This document shows, piece by piece, positions 32,112 to 42,402 of a stretch of 64,000 nucleotides of DNA (position 1 is its first letter; every line of letters begins with the position of its first letter). The notes beneath the pieces were generated by a model. That model had not been told where the DNA came from. It searched no databases and worked only from the letters and a program-made list of their open reading frames with translations. A program made the position numbers and the translations under genes. This DNA comes from Phycisphaeraceae bacterium (GTDB lineage: Bacteria > Planctomycetota > Phycisphaerae > Phycisphaerales > UBA1924): assembly GCA_020639135.1 (NCBI GenBank), contig JACKHE010000001.1:310001-374000 (forward strand). The letters run 5' to 3'.

Positions 32112-33583
32112 CCGGGACCGACGAGCACGCCGACAAGGTCGCCCAGGCCGCCAAAGAACGAGGCAAGCCCTTCATCGAGTGGGCCGACATCAACGCCAAC
32201 GCATTCCAGGCCGCCTTCGCCGAGCTGGGCTACACCAACGACGACTTCGTCCGCACCACCCAGCAGCGCCACAAGGACGGCGTCACACGCTTCATCACGC
32301 AGCTGATGAAGACGGGAGACGTGTACCTCGGCGACTACGAGGGCTGGTACGACGCCTCCCAAGAGGAGTACATCACCGAGAACGTCGCGCGAGAGAACAA
32401 CTACAACTCCCCCGTCACCGGCAGGCCCCTCGAGAAGCGCACCGAGCAGAACTACTTCTTCCGGCTCAGCAGATACGAGGACCGCCTCCTCGCGCACATC
32501 GAGGCCAATCCGCACTTCATCAGGCCGGAGGCCCGCCGCAACGAGGTGCTGGGCCGGATCCGGACCGGCCTCAACGACATCCCCATCTCCCGCGCCGTCG
32601 GGCCCGACGACGACGACTGGGGCGTGTACATCCCGGGAGACGACACCCATCGCGTGTACGTCTGGATCGACGCCCTCTTCAACTACCTGACCATCCCCAC
32701 CTGCCCCGACACCCCCGGCCGCCGCCGCTACTGGCCCGCGGACGTTCACCTGATCGCCAAGGACATCCTCTGGTTCCACGCCGTCATCTGGCCCTGCATG
32801 CTCATGGCGTTGGGCGAGGAACTGCCGAAGTGCGTGTACGCGCACTCCTACTGGATCCGCGAGGGCACGAAGATGTCCAAGTCCCTGGGCAACTTCATCG
32901 ACCTCCCCACCATCCGCGCGTACAACGACGCCTTCGGCGGCGACGCCATGCGCTACTACCTGCTCACCCAGGGCCCCATGGGCGTCACCGACGCGGACTT
33001 CGCCCACGCCCGCTTCATCGACACCTACAACGCCGACCTCGCCAACGGCATCGGCAACGCCAGCAGCCGCGTCGCCAACATGATCGCCAAGTATTTCGAC
33101 GGCGCCTGCCCCGCGCCCGACCCCGAAGAAGAAGTCGGCGAGCCCCAACGCCTCGCCGGGGGCGTCGCCGCCCGCGTCGCCAGTTGCATGGGCGCGATCG
33201 ATCTGGAACGCGCTATCGCCGAGGGCCTCGCGCTCTCCAACGCCGTCGATCGCTACATCCACGAGACCGAGCCCTTCAAGCTCGCCAAGGACCCCGCGAA
33301 CCTGAAACTCGTCGGGCACATCCTCTACACCGCCGCCGAGGCGCTGCGCATCGCCGCGGTGGTCCTGGCCCCGGCGATGCCGACGAAGATGGCCGATCTC
33401 CTCGCACGGTTCTCCTCCCCCGTCGAGCCCGGGCAGACCTTCGAGTCCGCCTGCGCCTGGGGCCTGCTCCGGCCCGGCGCCACCATCACCAAGGGCGACC
33501 CCCTCTTCATGCGCGCCGACCCCGCCGCGCCCCCGCCCGAACCGGCCACAAATCCGGCGCAACCCGCCGCCTCCAACTCCTGA
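31952..33583 (+). CDS. metG: Methionyl-tRNA synthetase
   Basis: 543 residues. Class I motifs: PHIGHAYT (the HIGH box, near residue 25) and GTKMSKSLGNFI (KMSKS). No four-Cys zinc knuckle and no C-terminal tRNA-binding EMAP domain, so it is the compact type. The anticodon-binding helical bundle is at the C-terminal end, followed by a Pro/Ala-rich tail. It charges initiator and elongator tRNA-Met. A TACAAT box ends 9 nt before the ATG with no Shine-Dalgarno. The downstream dehydrogenase starts 2 nt after the stop. Confidence 0.95.
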   Translation: MPNDTPANPGKFYVTTPIYYVNDRPHIGHAYTTLVADTLARFHRLAGEDVFFLTGTDEHADKVAQAAKERGKPFIEWADINANAFQAAFAELGYTNDDFVRTTQQRHKDGVTRFITQLMKTGDVYLGDYEGWYDASQEEYITENVARENNYNSPVTGRPLEKRTEQNYFFRLSRYEDRLLAHIEANPHFIRPEARRNEVLGRIRTGLNDIPISRAVGPDDDDWGVYIPGDDTHRVYVWIDALFNYLTIPTCPDTPGRRRYWPADVHLIAKDILWFHAVIWPCMLMALGEELPKCVYAHSYWIREGTKMSKSLGNFIDLPTIRAYNDAFGGDAMRYYLLTQGPMGVTDADFAHARFIDTYNADLANGIGNASSRVANMIAKYFDGACPAPDPEEEVGEPQRLAGGVAARVASCMGAIDLERAIAEGLALSNAVDRYIHETEPFKLAKDPANLKLVGHILYTAAEALRIAAVVLAPAMPTKMADLLARFSSPVEPGQTFESACAWGLLRPGATITKGDPLFMRADPAAPPPEPATNPAQPAASNS

Positions 33584-33585
33584 CC

Positions 33586-34575
33586 ATGCCCGCCGCCGAT
33601 CCCCCCAAGGTCGTCGTCACCAGGCAGACCCCCGGCGCCTACGACACCATCGCCGCGATGGGCGCCGACGTCGTCATCGGGCCCGACAAGGGCTTCCCCC
33701 ACCAGCCCGACCTCCACCGCTTCCTCCGCGAGCACGCCCCCATCGACGTCGTCGTCTCGATGTTCCACGACGAGGTCAACGACGCCTTCCTCAACGCCGC
33801 CGGCGGACGCCTCCGCGCCGTCGTCAACTATGCCGTCGGCTACGACAACATCGACACCGCCGCCTGCGCGCGCCGCCGGGTCACCGTCTGCAACACACCC
33901 GAGGCCACCACCGAGGGCACCGCCGACATCGCCTGGACACTCCTCCTCGCGGCCGCCCGGCGCCTCCCCGAGCTCGACCCTTTCGTCCGCCGGGGTGGCT
34001 GGGCCGAGCACGGCCTCATGGGCATGGGCGACTTCCTGGGCCTCGACATCGCCGGACGCACGCTCCACATCATCGGCGCCGGGCGCATCGGCATGGCCGT
34101 CGCCCTCCGCTCCCTCGGCTGGGGCATGCGCATCCTCTACACCTCCCGCCGCCGCCACCGCGATTGGGAGAACGCCCCCCTCAACGCCCGCCGCGTCGAT
34201 CTCGAAGCTGGCCTGCGCGAGGCCGACTTCGTCTCCATCCACTGCCCCCTCACCCCCGAGACGCGACACCTCATCAACGCACAGCGTCTCGCCTCGATGA
34301 AGCCCCGCACCGTCCTCATCAACACCGCAAGAGGCGCCATCATCGACGAGGCCGCACTCGTCGAGGCTCTCCGCAGCAACACCATCTACGCCGCCGGCCT
34401 CGACGTCCTCGAGAACGAGCCCCACCCCGCGCCCGGCCTCATCGACCTGCCCAACGTCGCCCTGACCCCCCACATCGGCTCCGGCGCCGCCCGCTACCGC
34501 GAGATGATGACCGAGATCGTCTGCGAAAACGTCGCCGCGATCCTCAAGGGTCAGACACCGCCAAACCCCATCTGA
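33586..34575 (+). CDS. D-2-hydroxyacid dehydrogenase (glyoxylate/hydroxypyruvate reductase type)
   Basis: 329 residues. Rossmann motif HIIGAGRIGMAVALR; catalytic Arg in NTARGAIIDE, Glu in LDVLENEPHP and His in LTPHIGSGAAR are all present. The family reduces 2-keto acids such as glyoxylate or hydroxypyruvate with NAD(P)H. It starts 2 nt after metG, so the two are probably cotranscribed. A second, degenerate member of this family is at 59988-61010. Exact substrate not determinable. Confidence 0.92.
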   Translation: MPAADPPKVVVTRQTPGAYDTIAAMGADVVIGPDKGFPHQPDLHRFLREHAPIDVVVSMFHDEVNDAFLNAAGGRLRAVVNYAVGYDNIDTAACARRRVTVCNTPEATTEGTADIAWTLLLAAARRLPELDPFVRRGGWAEHGLMGMGDFLGLDIAGRTLHIIGAGRIGMAVALRSLGWGMRILYTSRRRHRDWENAPLNARRVDLEAGLREADFVSIHCPLTPETRHLINAQRLASMKPRTVLINTARGAIIDEAALVEALRSNTIYAAGLDVLENEPHPAPGLIDLPNVALTPHIGSGAARYREMMTEIVCENVAAILKGQTPPNPI

Positions 34576-34601
34576 CCGGCGACGTGGCATTCACGGATAC
34601 C

Positions 34602-34687
34602 GGTGCCGTGGTATCCGCCGAAGGCGGATGCCGCGATCCCCAAGGGCGCCGTGGTCGTAATCGACAAAGTCGATTTCCACCACGACG
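34602..34687. repeat. Tandem pair of hairpin repeats (types A and B)
   Basis: Type A hairpin 34607-34635 (13 bp stem, CGTGGTATCCGCC / GGCGGATGCCGCG, loop GAA) and type B 34650-34684 (arms CGTGGTCGTAATCGAC / GTCGATTTCCACCACG, loop AAA). Same order and outer arms as at 5303-5386 but with different, still complementary inner stems. Confidence 0.75.
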
Positions 34688-34790
34688 AATCACTGCACCC
34701 CCCATCATCAACGCCCCACAACCAAAATCGCCGATCCACCCCCCGATGCTCCCCCATCGGCGCCGATCCCCGTCCATCCCCCTCGTCCCG

Positions 34791-35264
34791 ATGCGCGTCA
34801 TCGAGGCCTTCGACCCCGGCTGGCTCTACTGCATCGCCGGCGCCGCCCTGCTTGTCGCCACCGTCCTCATCCCCGTCCACGACGACCGCCTGCGCGCCGA
34901 GCACCACCGCGACGCCGCCATCGCCAGACGCGACTCCCAGACCGACCGCCTCGAAGCCTACGGCGCCTACCTCGACGCCCTGAACGAGGGCGACGACCGC
35001 CTGTACCTCGCCCTGGCAGCGACGCAGCTCAACCTCGCCCCCGAGGGCAAGGCCCCGGTCATCCTCGCCGGCGACGACTGGACCCCTAACACGAACATCT
35101 ACGCCGACATCGAGCCCGCCCCGAGACTTATCGACCCGTTCCACCTCCCCGACACACGCCTGCGCCGCTGGACGACCGACCCGACCCAGCGCCTCTGGCT
35201 CATCGCCGCCGGCGCCATCTGCGTGCTGGTCGGATTGATGCCCCCGGCGACCAAGAAGTCTTGA
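34791..35264 (+). CDS. Two-TM membrane protein with coiled-coil insert
   Basis: 157 residues. TM1 (WLYCIAGAALLVATVLIPV) near the N-terminus, a charged helical and extended region (DDRLRAEHHRDAAIARRDSQ), and a C-terminal TM (LWLIAAGAICVLVGLMPPAT). The helix after TM1 looks like a short coiled coil, as in septum or cell-division proteins of the FtsB type, but size and the second TM differ. Function unknown. No Shine-Dalgarno or TANNNT box is obvious. Confidence 0.7.
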   Translation: MRVIEAFDPGWLYCIAGAALLVATVLIPVHDDRLRAEHHRDAAIARRDSQTDRLEAYGAYLDALNEGDDRLYLALAATQLNLAPEGKAPVILAGDDWTPNTNIYADIEPAPRLIDPFHLPDTRLRRWTTDPTQRLWLIAAGAICVLVGLMPPATKKS

Positions 35265-35267
35265 TCG

Positions 35268-35299
35268 GGTGCCGTGGTATGAGGCTTCCTCATGCCACG
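35268..35299. repeat. Type A hairpin repeat
   Basis: Hairpin 35273-35299: CGTGGTATGAGG / CCTCATGCCACG around CTT, preceded by GGTGC, the same outer arms as the other type A copies. Confidence 0.7.
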
Positions 35300-35385
35300 A
35301 GTTTGTCGTTGGACATCAACGAGATCACGGAGAACCGAGGGATTCTTATCCCTCGGCTTTCAACAAGCGGACAACCCGCGCCGAC

Positions 35386-36321
35386 TCACCCCCACCGCTC
35401 CCCACCCGGCACATCCTCGCGCTGCTCATACACCTCCGCGAACCGATCCGGGATCAGCACCCCACACTCCGGACACCGCCCGCGCGTGAGGCCGCGGAGG
35501 TCGCACTTGCAGTTCACACAGCGCCCTCCCGGCGCGCGCATGTTTCTCCACTCCGCGTGGGTCCATCGCACCAAAGTCCAGACACCCTGAGCCACAAAGA
35601 CGCAGAACCGGACGTGCAGCAACATCCAGAGCCAACCCAGAACTTCGAGCACGGTGTTCCGCCAGAACGCATACGCAACGGGCACACGCGTCTGACCGTC
35701 GCCTTGACGAAGCAGATCCAGGCGCTGGGCGTTCATCGCGTCCTGCGTGGACCGATGAACCCACCCAGTCCAATCAGGTTGATTGTGCAATGCCCAGTCA
35801 TCGACAAGCGCGGCCCGAAACGCGGCGCGCTGTGATTCTGAGAGAGGTTGGTATTCTTCGATGAACACGGTGTGATCCACCATGTACGAACAAGGCGTTC
35901 CCAAGAGGTAGAGTTGTTCCGGGCGGATCGCGTGGGGAACGATTGTTCTCGCATAGTCATCTCCCCGGAGGGGAGTCAGAAACGCGAAACCAACCAGAGA
36001 ATGCACCGGTTGCCCTTCGCATTCAGGGATCACGCCAGCAGCGACCATCCCTGCCGGACTCCCGCCATACCACTCTCCGATCGGCTTGAGTTCGATATCT
36101 CCATTCTCGAACAGAACACCAACGTTTTGTGTTTCTTCGTAAAAACTACCCGCGCCATACGCCAACCCGCCAACACACCCAAGCATTGGATAGTTTTCGG
36201 TATATGACCACGCCGCCCACACCCACAGCCCGAGCGGGATCAGCCAGAACCACGACAGCCGGCCGCTCCATTTCCAGAGCCACCGGAGCCTGTTCAGCCT
36301 GTGATTCGCCAGTGATTTCAC
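35386..36321 (-). CDS. Membrane protein with C-terminal zinc ribbon, paralog 1
   Basis: 311 residues from GTG 36321. TM1 (WFWLIPLGLWVWAAWSY) at the N-terminus, a long extracytoplasmic domain, TM2 (VLEVLGWLWMLLHVRFCVFV) near residue 235, then a zinc ribbon CVNCKCDLRGLTRGRCPECG around 270-290. A TATCCT box ends 5 nt before the GTG. Its neighbour 36346-37170 has the same layout; the two form a tandem pair. GC is lower than in core genes. Function unknown. Confidence 0.78.
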   Translation of the reverse strand: MKSLANHRLNRLRWLWKWSGRLSWFWLIPLGLWVWAAWSYTENYPMLGCVGGLAYGAGSFYEETQNVGVLFENGDIELKPIGEWYGGSPAGMVAAGVIPECEGQPVHSLVGFAFLTPLRGDDYARTIVPHAIRPEQLYLLGTPCSYMVDHTVFIEEYQPLSESQRAAFRAALVDDWALHNQPDWTGWVHRSTQDAMNAQRLDLLRQGDGQTRVPVAYAFWRNTVLEVLGWLWMLLHVRFCVFVAQGVWTLVRWTHAEWRNMRAPGGRCVNCKCDLRGLTRGRCPECGVLIPDRFAEVYEQREDVPGGERWG

Positions 36322-36345
36322 AGCAAAGGATACGTGAACGTCCCG

Positions 36346-37170
36346 CTATCCGTTCCGATCATCGTCTCCGGGATCGAATACTTCCCCGCACTCCGGACAC
36401 ACCCCCGCACCCAGCCCTGCAAGGTCATACTCGCACGCGACACACCGATTCTTCCCCCTCCGCAACCGCGATTTCACCGCCCGCCACCATCGACGCGAAT
36501 TGAAGAGCCCCCGGCCACTCATGCCCAGCAGGAATAATGCCAGCGCGTTGTGCGCGTAGCCGGCGTAGATCGGCTCTGAATAATCCTGCTCACCGCTCCG
36601 CAGCGCCCGGTACGCAACCGGATTGAACTGAACGGAGCGCTCCCGATACACCGGCGCCACCGCCCGGATGGCTCGCCGGAAATATTCATCCGAGAACTGA
36701 ACGGGACCGTCCTCGCGGATGAAGTTGTATTCATCGACCTCGCCGACACCGACGAGATGGATCCACCGCTTGAACGGATAATGACGCCATGTCGGCGCCC
36801 AGACACCACTCTGTCGCACGGGGGTGTCGTCGATACTGATAAACGGAACAGCGCCATAGTCTCCTTGCTCCAAGCAATGGACTACAACGCTCCCGTCCTG
36901 CTCGATGTACGCGTACGCCTCGGTATTGACCGTGAGGCAGCCCGGGAAACCCGCCTGGTAGCCGCTCATCCAGCGCCACAGGTCCCGCGCGCCAGAGCTC
37001 GATTGCTGATCGTCCGGGGGCGCCGCAAGGAATGATGTCTGCCACACCATCGCCGGCGCAGCGATCAGCACCACCAGCGGGCTCCCGCACCACCGCCAGC
37101 ACCGGCCCAGCATTTTCGTGATCGCAGCCGTCATACCCACCAGTACGCCCCCGCCCCGGATTTGTTTCAT
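36346..37170 (-). CDS. Membrane protein with C-terminal zinc ribbon, paralog 2
   Basis: 274 residues. N-terminal TM (SPLVVLIAAPAMVWQTSFLA), extracytoplasmic domain, TM2 (NALALFLLGMSGRGLF), then zinc ribbon CVACEYDLAGLGAGVCPECG near residue 245. Same plan as the gene at 35386. Start at ATG 37170 with GGGGGA just upstream. It is divergent from kbl with 48 nt between starts. Function unknown. Confidence 0.75.
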   Translation of the reverse strand: MKQIRGGGVLVGMTAAITKMLGRCWRWCGSPLVVLIAAPAMVWQTSFLAAPPDDQQSSSGARDLWRWMSGYQAGFPGCLTVNTEAYAYIEQDGSVVVHCLEQGDYGAVPFISIDDTPVRQSGVWAPTWRHYPFKRWIHLVGVGEVDEYNFIREDGPVQFSDEYFRRAIRAVAPVYRERSVQFNPVAYRALRSGEQDYSEPIYAGYAHNALALFLLGMSGRGLFNSRRWWRAVKSRLRRGKNRCVACEYDLAGLGAGVCPECGEVFDPGDDDRNG

Positions 37171-37218
37171 CCAGTCCCCCGGTCGCTACTATCGGTCATC
37201 CCCGCAGGAGCCCCCACC

Positions 37219-38427
<1,209 letters not shown>

Positions 38428-38431
38428 CAAG

Positions 38432-38607
38432 CCCCCCTCTCCCTCTGGGAGTGGGTGGTGATCGCAGCGAACCGGGACAGGGGCCGCGCAGAGCGACGGC
38501 GCAGAATCACACGTTCACAGCGATTCGCGAGATCGAACCCGGAGTGACCTCACACGACGTCGTTGTATCCGCCCTCTCCCCGACCCTCTCCCCGAGGGAG
38601 AGGGGGG
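38432..38607. repeat. Inverted-repeat element, copy 2
   Basis: 176 bp with ends CCCCTCTCCCTCTGGGAG (left) and CCCTCTCCCCGAGGGAGAGG (right), matching the 177 bp copy at 4345-4521 in length, ends and parts of the interior. Lies directly after kbl. Confidence 0.6.
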
Positions 38608-38613
38608 CGAATC

Positions 38614-39126
38614 TCACGCGCTCCTGCGCGAATGCTCGTCGATCGCCTTCATGTCGTCCATGATCGAGTCCACCTCGGTCTTGTGGCTCGCCCACCCGTC
38701 GTGGACGTTGGGCGCCGCGACGTGCATCAGCTCGCGGATCACCGTCGAGGTCGCCTCGTTGAGCCCCTCGAAGTGCAACCCCATGATGTGCTTGAAGCGG
38801 GAGACCTTCTTCACCCACACGCACTTGGCCGTCAGCGTCACGCCGACGTGCACCCCGGTGAGCATGATCGTCCGGCGCTCGCCCTCGTTCCAGGGCCGCC
38901 ACGATTGCAGCCGCATCCCGGTGCGCGAGAGGTCGAGCACCTGGCCCCGGTCGCAGTCCACCGCGTCGGCGTTCGCCCGGCCGTGTGCGCGGTGGTTCTC
39001 CTTCTTGGAGGATTCGCCGAGGCTCGCCAGCGCCGTGAACTTGTTCATGAACGACATGCCGGATTGATCGGCTGTTCCGCCATCCCGGCGCATCCCGGAT
39101 GACCACGGATCGCGCTCCCGCGCCAT
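38614..39126 (-). CDS. PilZ-domain protein
   Basis: 170 residues from ATG 39126; ATG 39057 is a shorter option and neither has a clear Shine-Dalgarno. RAHGRANADAVDCDRG and VLDLSRTGMRLQS carry the RxxxR and DxSxxG motifs of c-di-GMP-binding PilZ domains. The C-terminal extension is helical (MDDMKAIDEHSRRSA). A cytoplasmic c-di-GMP effector; target unknown. It follows the EEP-fold phosphatase gene by 32 nt. Confidence 0.82.
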   Translation of the reverse strand: MARERDPWSSGMRRDGGTADQSGMSFMNKFTALASLGESSKKENHRAHGRANADAVDCDRGQVLDLSRTGMRLQSWRPWNEGERRTIMLTGVHVGVTLTAKCVWVKKVSRFKHIMGLHFEGLNEATSTVIRELMHVAAPNVHDGWASHKTEVDSIMDDMKAIDEHSRRSA

Positions 39127-39158
39127 GAACCGCCGTCACAACCCGCAAAGCCCGCCGA

Positions 39159-39920
39159 TCACGCCTCGCTATCGGACCCCGACAGGCCCGCTTCGCCCGG
39201 TTCCCCCGGAGCGCCAGCGAGCTCGGTCATGCACGCCCCGCACACCGCCGCGTCCTCGACATCGACCACCAGCCCCCGGTGATCGCTCCCCGGTACGGTG
39301 AACGACCGCATCCTCGGCGCCGCCTCTGCCCCGCCGATCCGCGGGCACACCAGCGCGTGATCCAGCGCCACCGGCGACCACACCGACCCGAAGGGCCACG
39401 TCCCCCGCCGCTTCTCGGGGCGATGGTCCTCCTCGTGCGTCAGCCAGTGCCAGCGCGAATCCACCGCCGACGACGCGAACCGCCGCCACGCCCTCTCGAA
39501 GTGCGCCGTGTTGAAGTCCCCGATCGTCAGCGCCGGCTCGTTGTCCGCCAGCTCGCTCATCCGCTCCGACAGCGCCGTCAGGTGCCCGCGCCGCTTCGGG
39601 ATCCGCCACGGCAGGTACGGCGCGATCGCGTGCACGAGCAGCAGCCGCATGGCGCCCACCCGGCACTCGATCCACCCCTGCCCGGGCGATGCGCCCTCCT
39701 CCACATGGAGGTCCGCCCTGGAGTACACCGAGATCGGCATGCCGCGACGCCGCGAGAGCCCCGTCATCCGGCGCTCGCCGAGCAACCGCTCGCTCCGCTC
39801 GGCGAACCTCGGCGTCGATTCGATCACCACCGTCACGTCGCCGCCCTGCCGGGCCAGCGCCTCGACCGCCTTCTTCGGCGTCGGGTTCAGACAGAACACG
39901 TTGGCGCAGACGATCCGCAT
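39159..39920 (-). CDS. Endonuclease/exonuclease/phosphatase (EEP) family protein
   Basis: 253 residues. EEP motifs: early Asn in RIVCANVFCLN, Glu in VVIESTPRFAER, LTIGDFNTAHFE (catalytic Asp/Asn), VALDHALVCPR and VPGSDHRGLVVD. No signal peptide. The family cleaves phosphodiester bonds in nucleic acids, lipids or phosphoproteins; the substrate cannot be told. The C-terminal CGACMTELAGAPGEPGEAGL tail is extra. AAGGAAGGGG precedes the ATG at 39920. Upstream in a likely unit with the PilZ gene. Confidence 0.85.
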   Translation of the reverse strand: MRIVCANVFCLNPTPKKAVEALARQGGDVTVVIESTPRFAERSERLLGERRMTGLSRRRGMPISVYSRADLHVEEGASPGQGWIECRVGAMRLLLVHAIAPYLPWRIPKRRGHLTALSERMSELADNEPALTIGDFNTAHFERAWRRFASSAVDSRWHWLTHEEDHRPEKRRGTWPFGSVWSPVALDHALVCPRIGGAEAAPRMRSFTVPGSDHRGLVVDVEDAAVCGACMTELAGAPGEPGEAGLSGSDSEA

Positions 39921-40008
39921 CCGCCCCTTCCTTTCCGCGGGAATCCTACGCCCTGGACGCCCGGCGGTTCGCACCCCCCCGCATCGCCCGACCTACCATC
40001 ACGCCACC

Positions 40009-40497
40009 ATGAACGCCGCCAACAAACTCGGCAACATCGCCTTCGCCGGCGTCCTGCTCATCATCGCGCTCTTCATCGTCAAGAGCTTCCTCGTCACCAC
40101 CGCGCCCACCCCGGCGATGTTCGCCCAGGGCCTCACCCTCGAGCAGGCCATCGAAAAGAGCGCCGAAAAGGACGGCGTCGTCCTCGCCGTCGTCACCGCC
40201 GACTGGTGCGGCGCCTGCCAGCGCTACAAACACAACGGGCTCTCCGACGAGCGCGTCGCACAGTGGATCAGCGTGCACGGCGAGCCCGTCTATCTCAACG
40301 CCGACAAGGACAAGGAAACAGCCGCCGAACTCGGCGCCCAGAGCGTCCCCACCACCGTCTTCATCCACGACGGCAAACCCCTCGGCGCCATCGCCGGCGC
40401 CATGAGCGGCGACATCCTCCTGACCTTCCTCGAACGCGGCCTCGCCGAGGCGGAATCAATCGACACAGCGCCCGCCGAGCCCGACCCGGCAGGTTGA
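40009..40497 (+). CDS. Membrane-anchored thioredoxin-like protein
   Basis: 162 residues. One N-terminal TM anchor (IAFAGVLLIIALFIVKSFLV), then a thioredoxin fold with redox motif TADWCGACQRYKHN and cis-Pro SVPTTVFIHDG. The domain faces outside the cytoplasm and could act in disulfide exchange or cytochrome c maturation; no partner genes are nearby. A TACCAT box ends 9 nt before the ATG with no Shine-Dalgarno. Confidence 0.88.
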   Translation: MNAANKLGNIAFAGVLLIIALFIVKSFLVTTAPTPAMFAQGLTLEQAIEKSAEKDGVVLAVVTADWCGACQRYKHNGLSDERVAQWISVHGEPVYLNADKDKETAAELGAQSVPTTVFIHDGKPLGAIAGAMSGDILLTFLERGLAEAESIDTAPAEPDPAG

Positions 40498-40499
40498 AC

Positions 40500-40588
40500 G
40501 TGTGCCATGGCCACGGCTTGGCGTGGCCATGACGAACCGTTTGATTGGGAAGAACATGGCCACGCAAAGCCGTGGCCTTGGCACACAA
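40500..40588. repeat. Double hairpin repeat (GTGCCATGGCCACG type)
   Basis: Two hairpins, CATGGCCACG/CGTGGCCATG (40506-40531) and CATGGCCACG/CGTGGCCTTG (40555-40580), nested inside an outer inverted repeat TGTGCC...GGCACA. Related in form to the other intergenic hairpins. Lies between convergent genes. Confidence 0.7.
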
Positions 40589-40604
40589 CTGATCAATCGC
40601 CTCA

Positions 40605-42101
40605 TCAGCCCAGCGCCAACAGCAGCACCGTCACCAGCGTCGCGTTGTGCATCGAGTGCGCCACCATGCACCCGATGATCGAGCCACGCCACTCCCGGAT
40701 CATCGCGAACACCACCGCCAGGCCCATCAGCGCCGGGATCAGCCCGATCCCCTGCGGATGAATCGAAGCGAACACGAACGCCACCAGCAGCGCCGACAGG
40801 ATCACCCCCAGCCGGCCCCGCGCGTGGTGGTAGAACGCGCCGCGGAAGAAGGTCTCCTCGAAGATCGGCGCCCACACCGACGCCAGCAGGTACAGCGACA
40901 CCACGCCCAGCCAGCCCCCCGAACCGATCTCGTCGATCGCCGGGTGCGACGCCGGGGGCGTCGCACCGCCCGTCACCAACTGGACCAGCGCCCCCACCAC
41001 AATGCTGAGCACGATCGCGCAGACCAGCCCGATCCCGACGATCGGAAGCCCCGCGAAATAACCCACGATCCCCGCGCCGACCTCCCGCAGCACCCCCTTG
41101 CCCCGGTGCCAGCCCACCGCGTGCCGCCACGCGTTGACATCCGCCCCGCGCGCGATCGGCCACAGCATCACCGGGAAGAGCAACCACACCAGCCAACGGC
41201 TCAGGTCGATCCCGACGATGCCATACACCACCCCCGCGGCCAGTTGCAACACCACGAACGACACCAGGAACAGCGCGAACATCTCCAGGTACACGCTCCC
41301 CCCCGGCGCCGGCGGCGCGTACCCCGCCCGCACCTTCCGGTTCACCAACAGCACGATCGCCGTGATGAACAACGCCAGACCAATGACGCCGACGCCGATC
41401 AGCCCGATCAGGGCGCCGACCAGCATCAGCGCCACCAGCAGCGCATTGCCGTACACCGCGTCGTACCCGGGGTCGCCCTTCTGGAGCTCCTCGACGAGCA
41501 GCAGCTCCCCGAACCAGCCGTCGGACTCCACGATCGACCTGCGCTGCGCCTCGTCCAGCGTCTCGACGCCCTCGCGCAGCGCGCGATCGACGATCGACAT
41601 CGCCTCGGCGAACCCGGGCCCCGCTTCCTGTGCGTGCCCCTCAGCGTCCGTCCCACCCAGCATCGACTCGATCGATCGCAGCCGATCCAACCCCGCCTCA
41701 TGTCCCTGCAGCGCGCCGGCGACGATCGCCACGCGCAGCTGATCCGAGGGCGATGCCGCCGCGAAGCTGTCGAGTTCCTTCAGCAGCGCCTCCTCGCCGC
41801 CGGGCGCCATCTGACTCACCCCCAGCGCATACTTCGCAATCAACCGCAGCGGGCCGCCCGGAGCCGTGTGCACGATCTCCACCGGCCCCTCGCTCGGCTT
41901 CTCGAACAGGTGCGGGAAGAACGTGTGCACCACCGGCGTCAGACCCAGGAACGCCACCACCAGCCAGATGCCGATCCACGCCAGTGTCGCCCCGCCCCGG
42001 CTCCCCGGATCACGCAGCGGCCGCCCCTCGCCGGGCGGGGCCGCCACAGCCCCGGCGTCACGCTCATCAGATCCCCGCTGCTGCTCCTGCTCGCTGGCCA
42101 T
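40605..42101 (-). CDS. CPBP-family intramembrane metalloprotease
   Basis: 498 residues. A charged soluble N-terminus is followed by a first TM (ATLAWIGIWLVVAFLGL), a long helical extracytoplasmic region, then a bundle of TM helices holding the CAAX/CPBP (Abi) motifs: FEETFFRGAFYHHARG, ASIHPQG and MVAHSMHNATLV, the Glu-Glu, His and Asn/His metal site. Such membrane proteases cut prenylated or signal substrates; the target is unknown. AAGGAG lies 6 nt before the ATG at 42101. Convergent with the thioredoxin-like gene. Confidence 0.85.
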   Translation of the reverse strand: MASEQEQQRGSDERDAGAVAAPPGEGRPLRDPGSRGGATLAWIGIWLVVAFLGLTPVVHTFFPHLFEKPSEGPVEIVHTAPGGPLRLIAKYALGVSQMAPGGEEALLKELDSFAAASPSDQLRVAIVAGALQGHEAGLDRLRSIESMLGGTDAEGHAQEAGPGFAEAMSIVDRALREGVETLDEAQRRSIVESDGWFGELLLVEELQKGDPGYDAVYGNALLVALMLVGALIGLIGVGVIGLALFITAIVLLVNRKVRAGYAPPAPGGSVYLEMFALFLVSFVVLQLAAGVVYGIVGIDLSRWLVWLLFPVMLWPIARGADVNAWRHAVGWHRGKGVLREVGAGIVGYFAGLPIVGIGLVCAIVLSIVVGALVQLVTGGATPPASHPAIDEIGSGGWLGVVSLYLLASVWAPIFEETFFRGAFYHHARGRLGVILSALLVAFVFASIHPQGIGLIPALMGLAVVFAMIREWRGSIIGCMVAHSMHNATLVTVLLLALG

Positions 42102-42238
42102 GCGTGCTCCTTCCAGGCGTTCCCCTCCCCTATCGACCGATTCCCCGGATGGTTGCGAATCACGGATTCCCCCTTCCCCACGCCCGGGATGAGCGCAGCG
42201 AATCCCGGGATTGCCCACCTACCCCCTCTCATCCTCCC

Positions 42239-42266
42239 TTGACATCCCCCACCCCGGGACTACCCT
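42239..42266 (+). promoter_or_regulatory. rplM-rpsI promoter
   Basis: TTGACA (42239-42244), 16 nt spacer, TACCCT (42261-42266). Transcription from here would give a leader of about 240 nt before rplM. Confidence 0.6.
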
Positions 42267-42373
42267 TCCCGGTCCGTTGATCCGCGGAGCCGGAGCGCTC
42301 CCCGCACCGACGGCCCAACCAGAAGTCCCCGCCAACGCCAGGCTCAACCCTGCGTAGGCCCGGATCGGCCTCC

Positions 42374-42402
42374 CTGACGGATCAGGAGGCAGGATCCGTC
42401 AG
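42374..42402 (+). promoter_or_regulatory. Hairpin in the rplM leader
   Basis: CTGACGGATC / GATCCGTCAG form a perfect 10 bp stem around AGGAGGCAG. No T run follows, so it is not a simple terminator. It may be a ribosomal-protein autoregulatory site; this is inference. Confidence 0.4.

Noticed and set aside
31640..33562. A 640-residue open frame antisense to metG, and similar long antisense frames opposite pheT, the SecA-like gene and comEC
   Set aside because: They mirror strongly biased GC-rich genes with recognised motifs on the other strand and encode low-complexity, family-less sequences.
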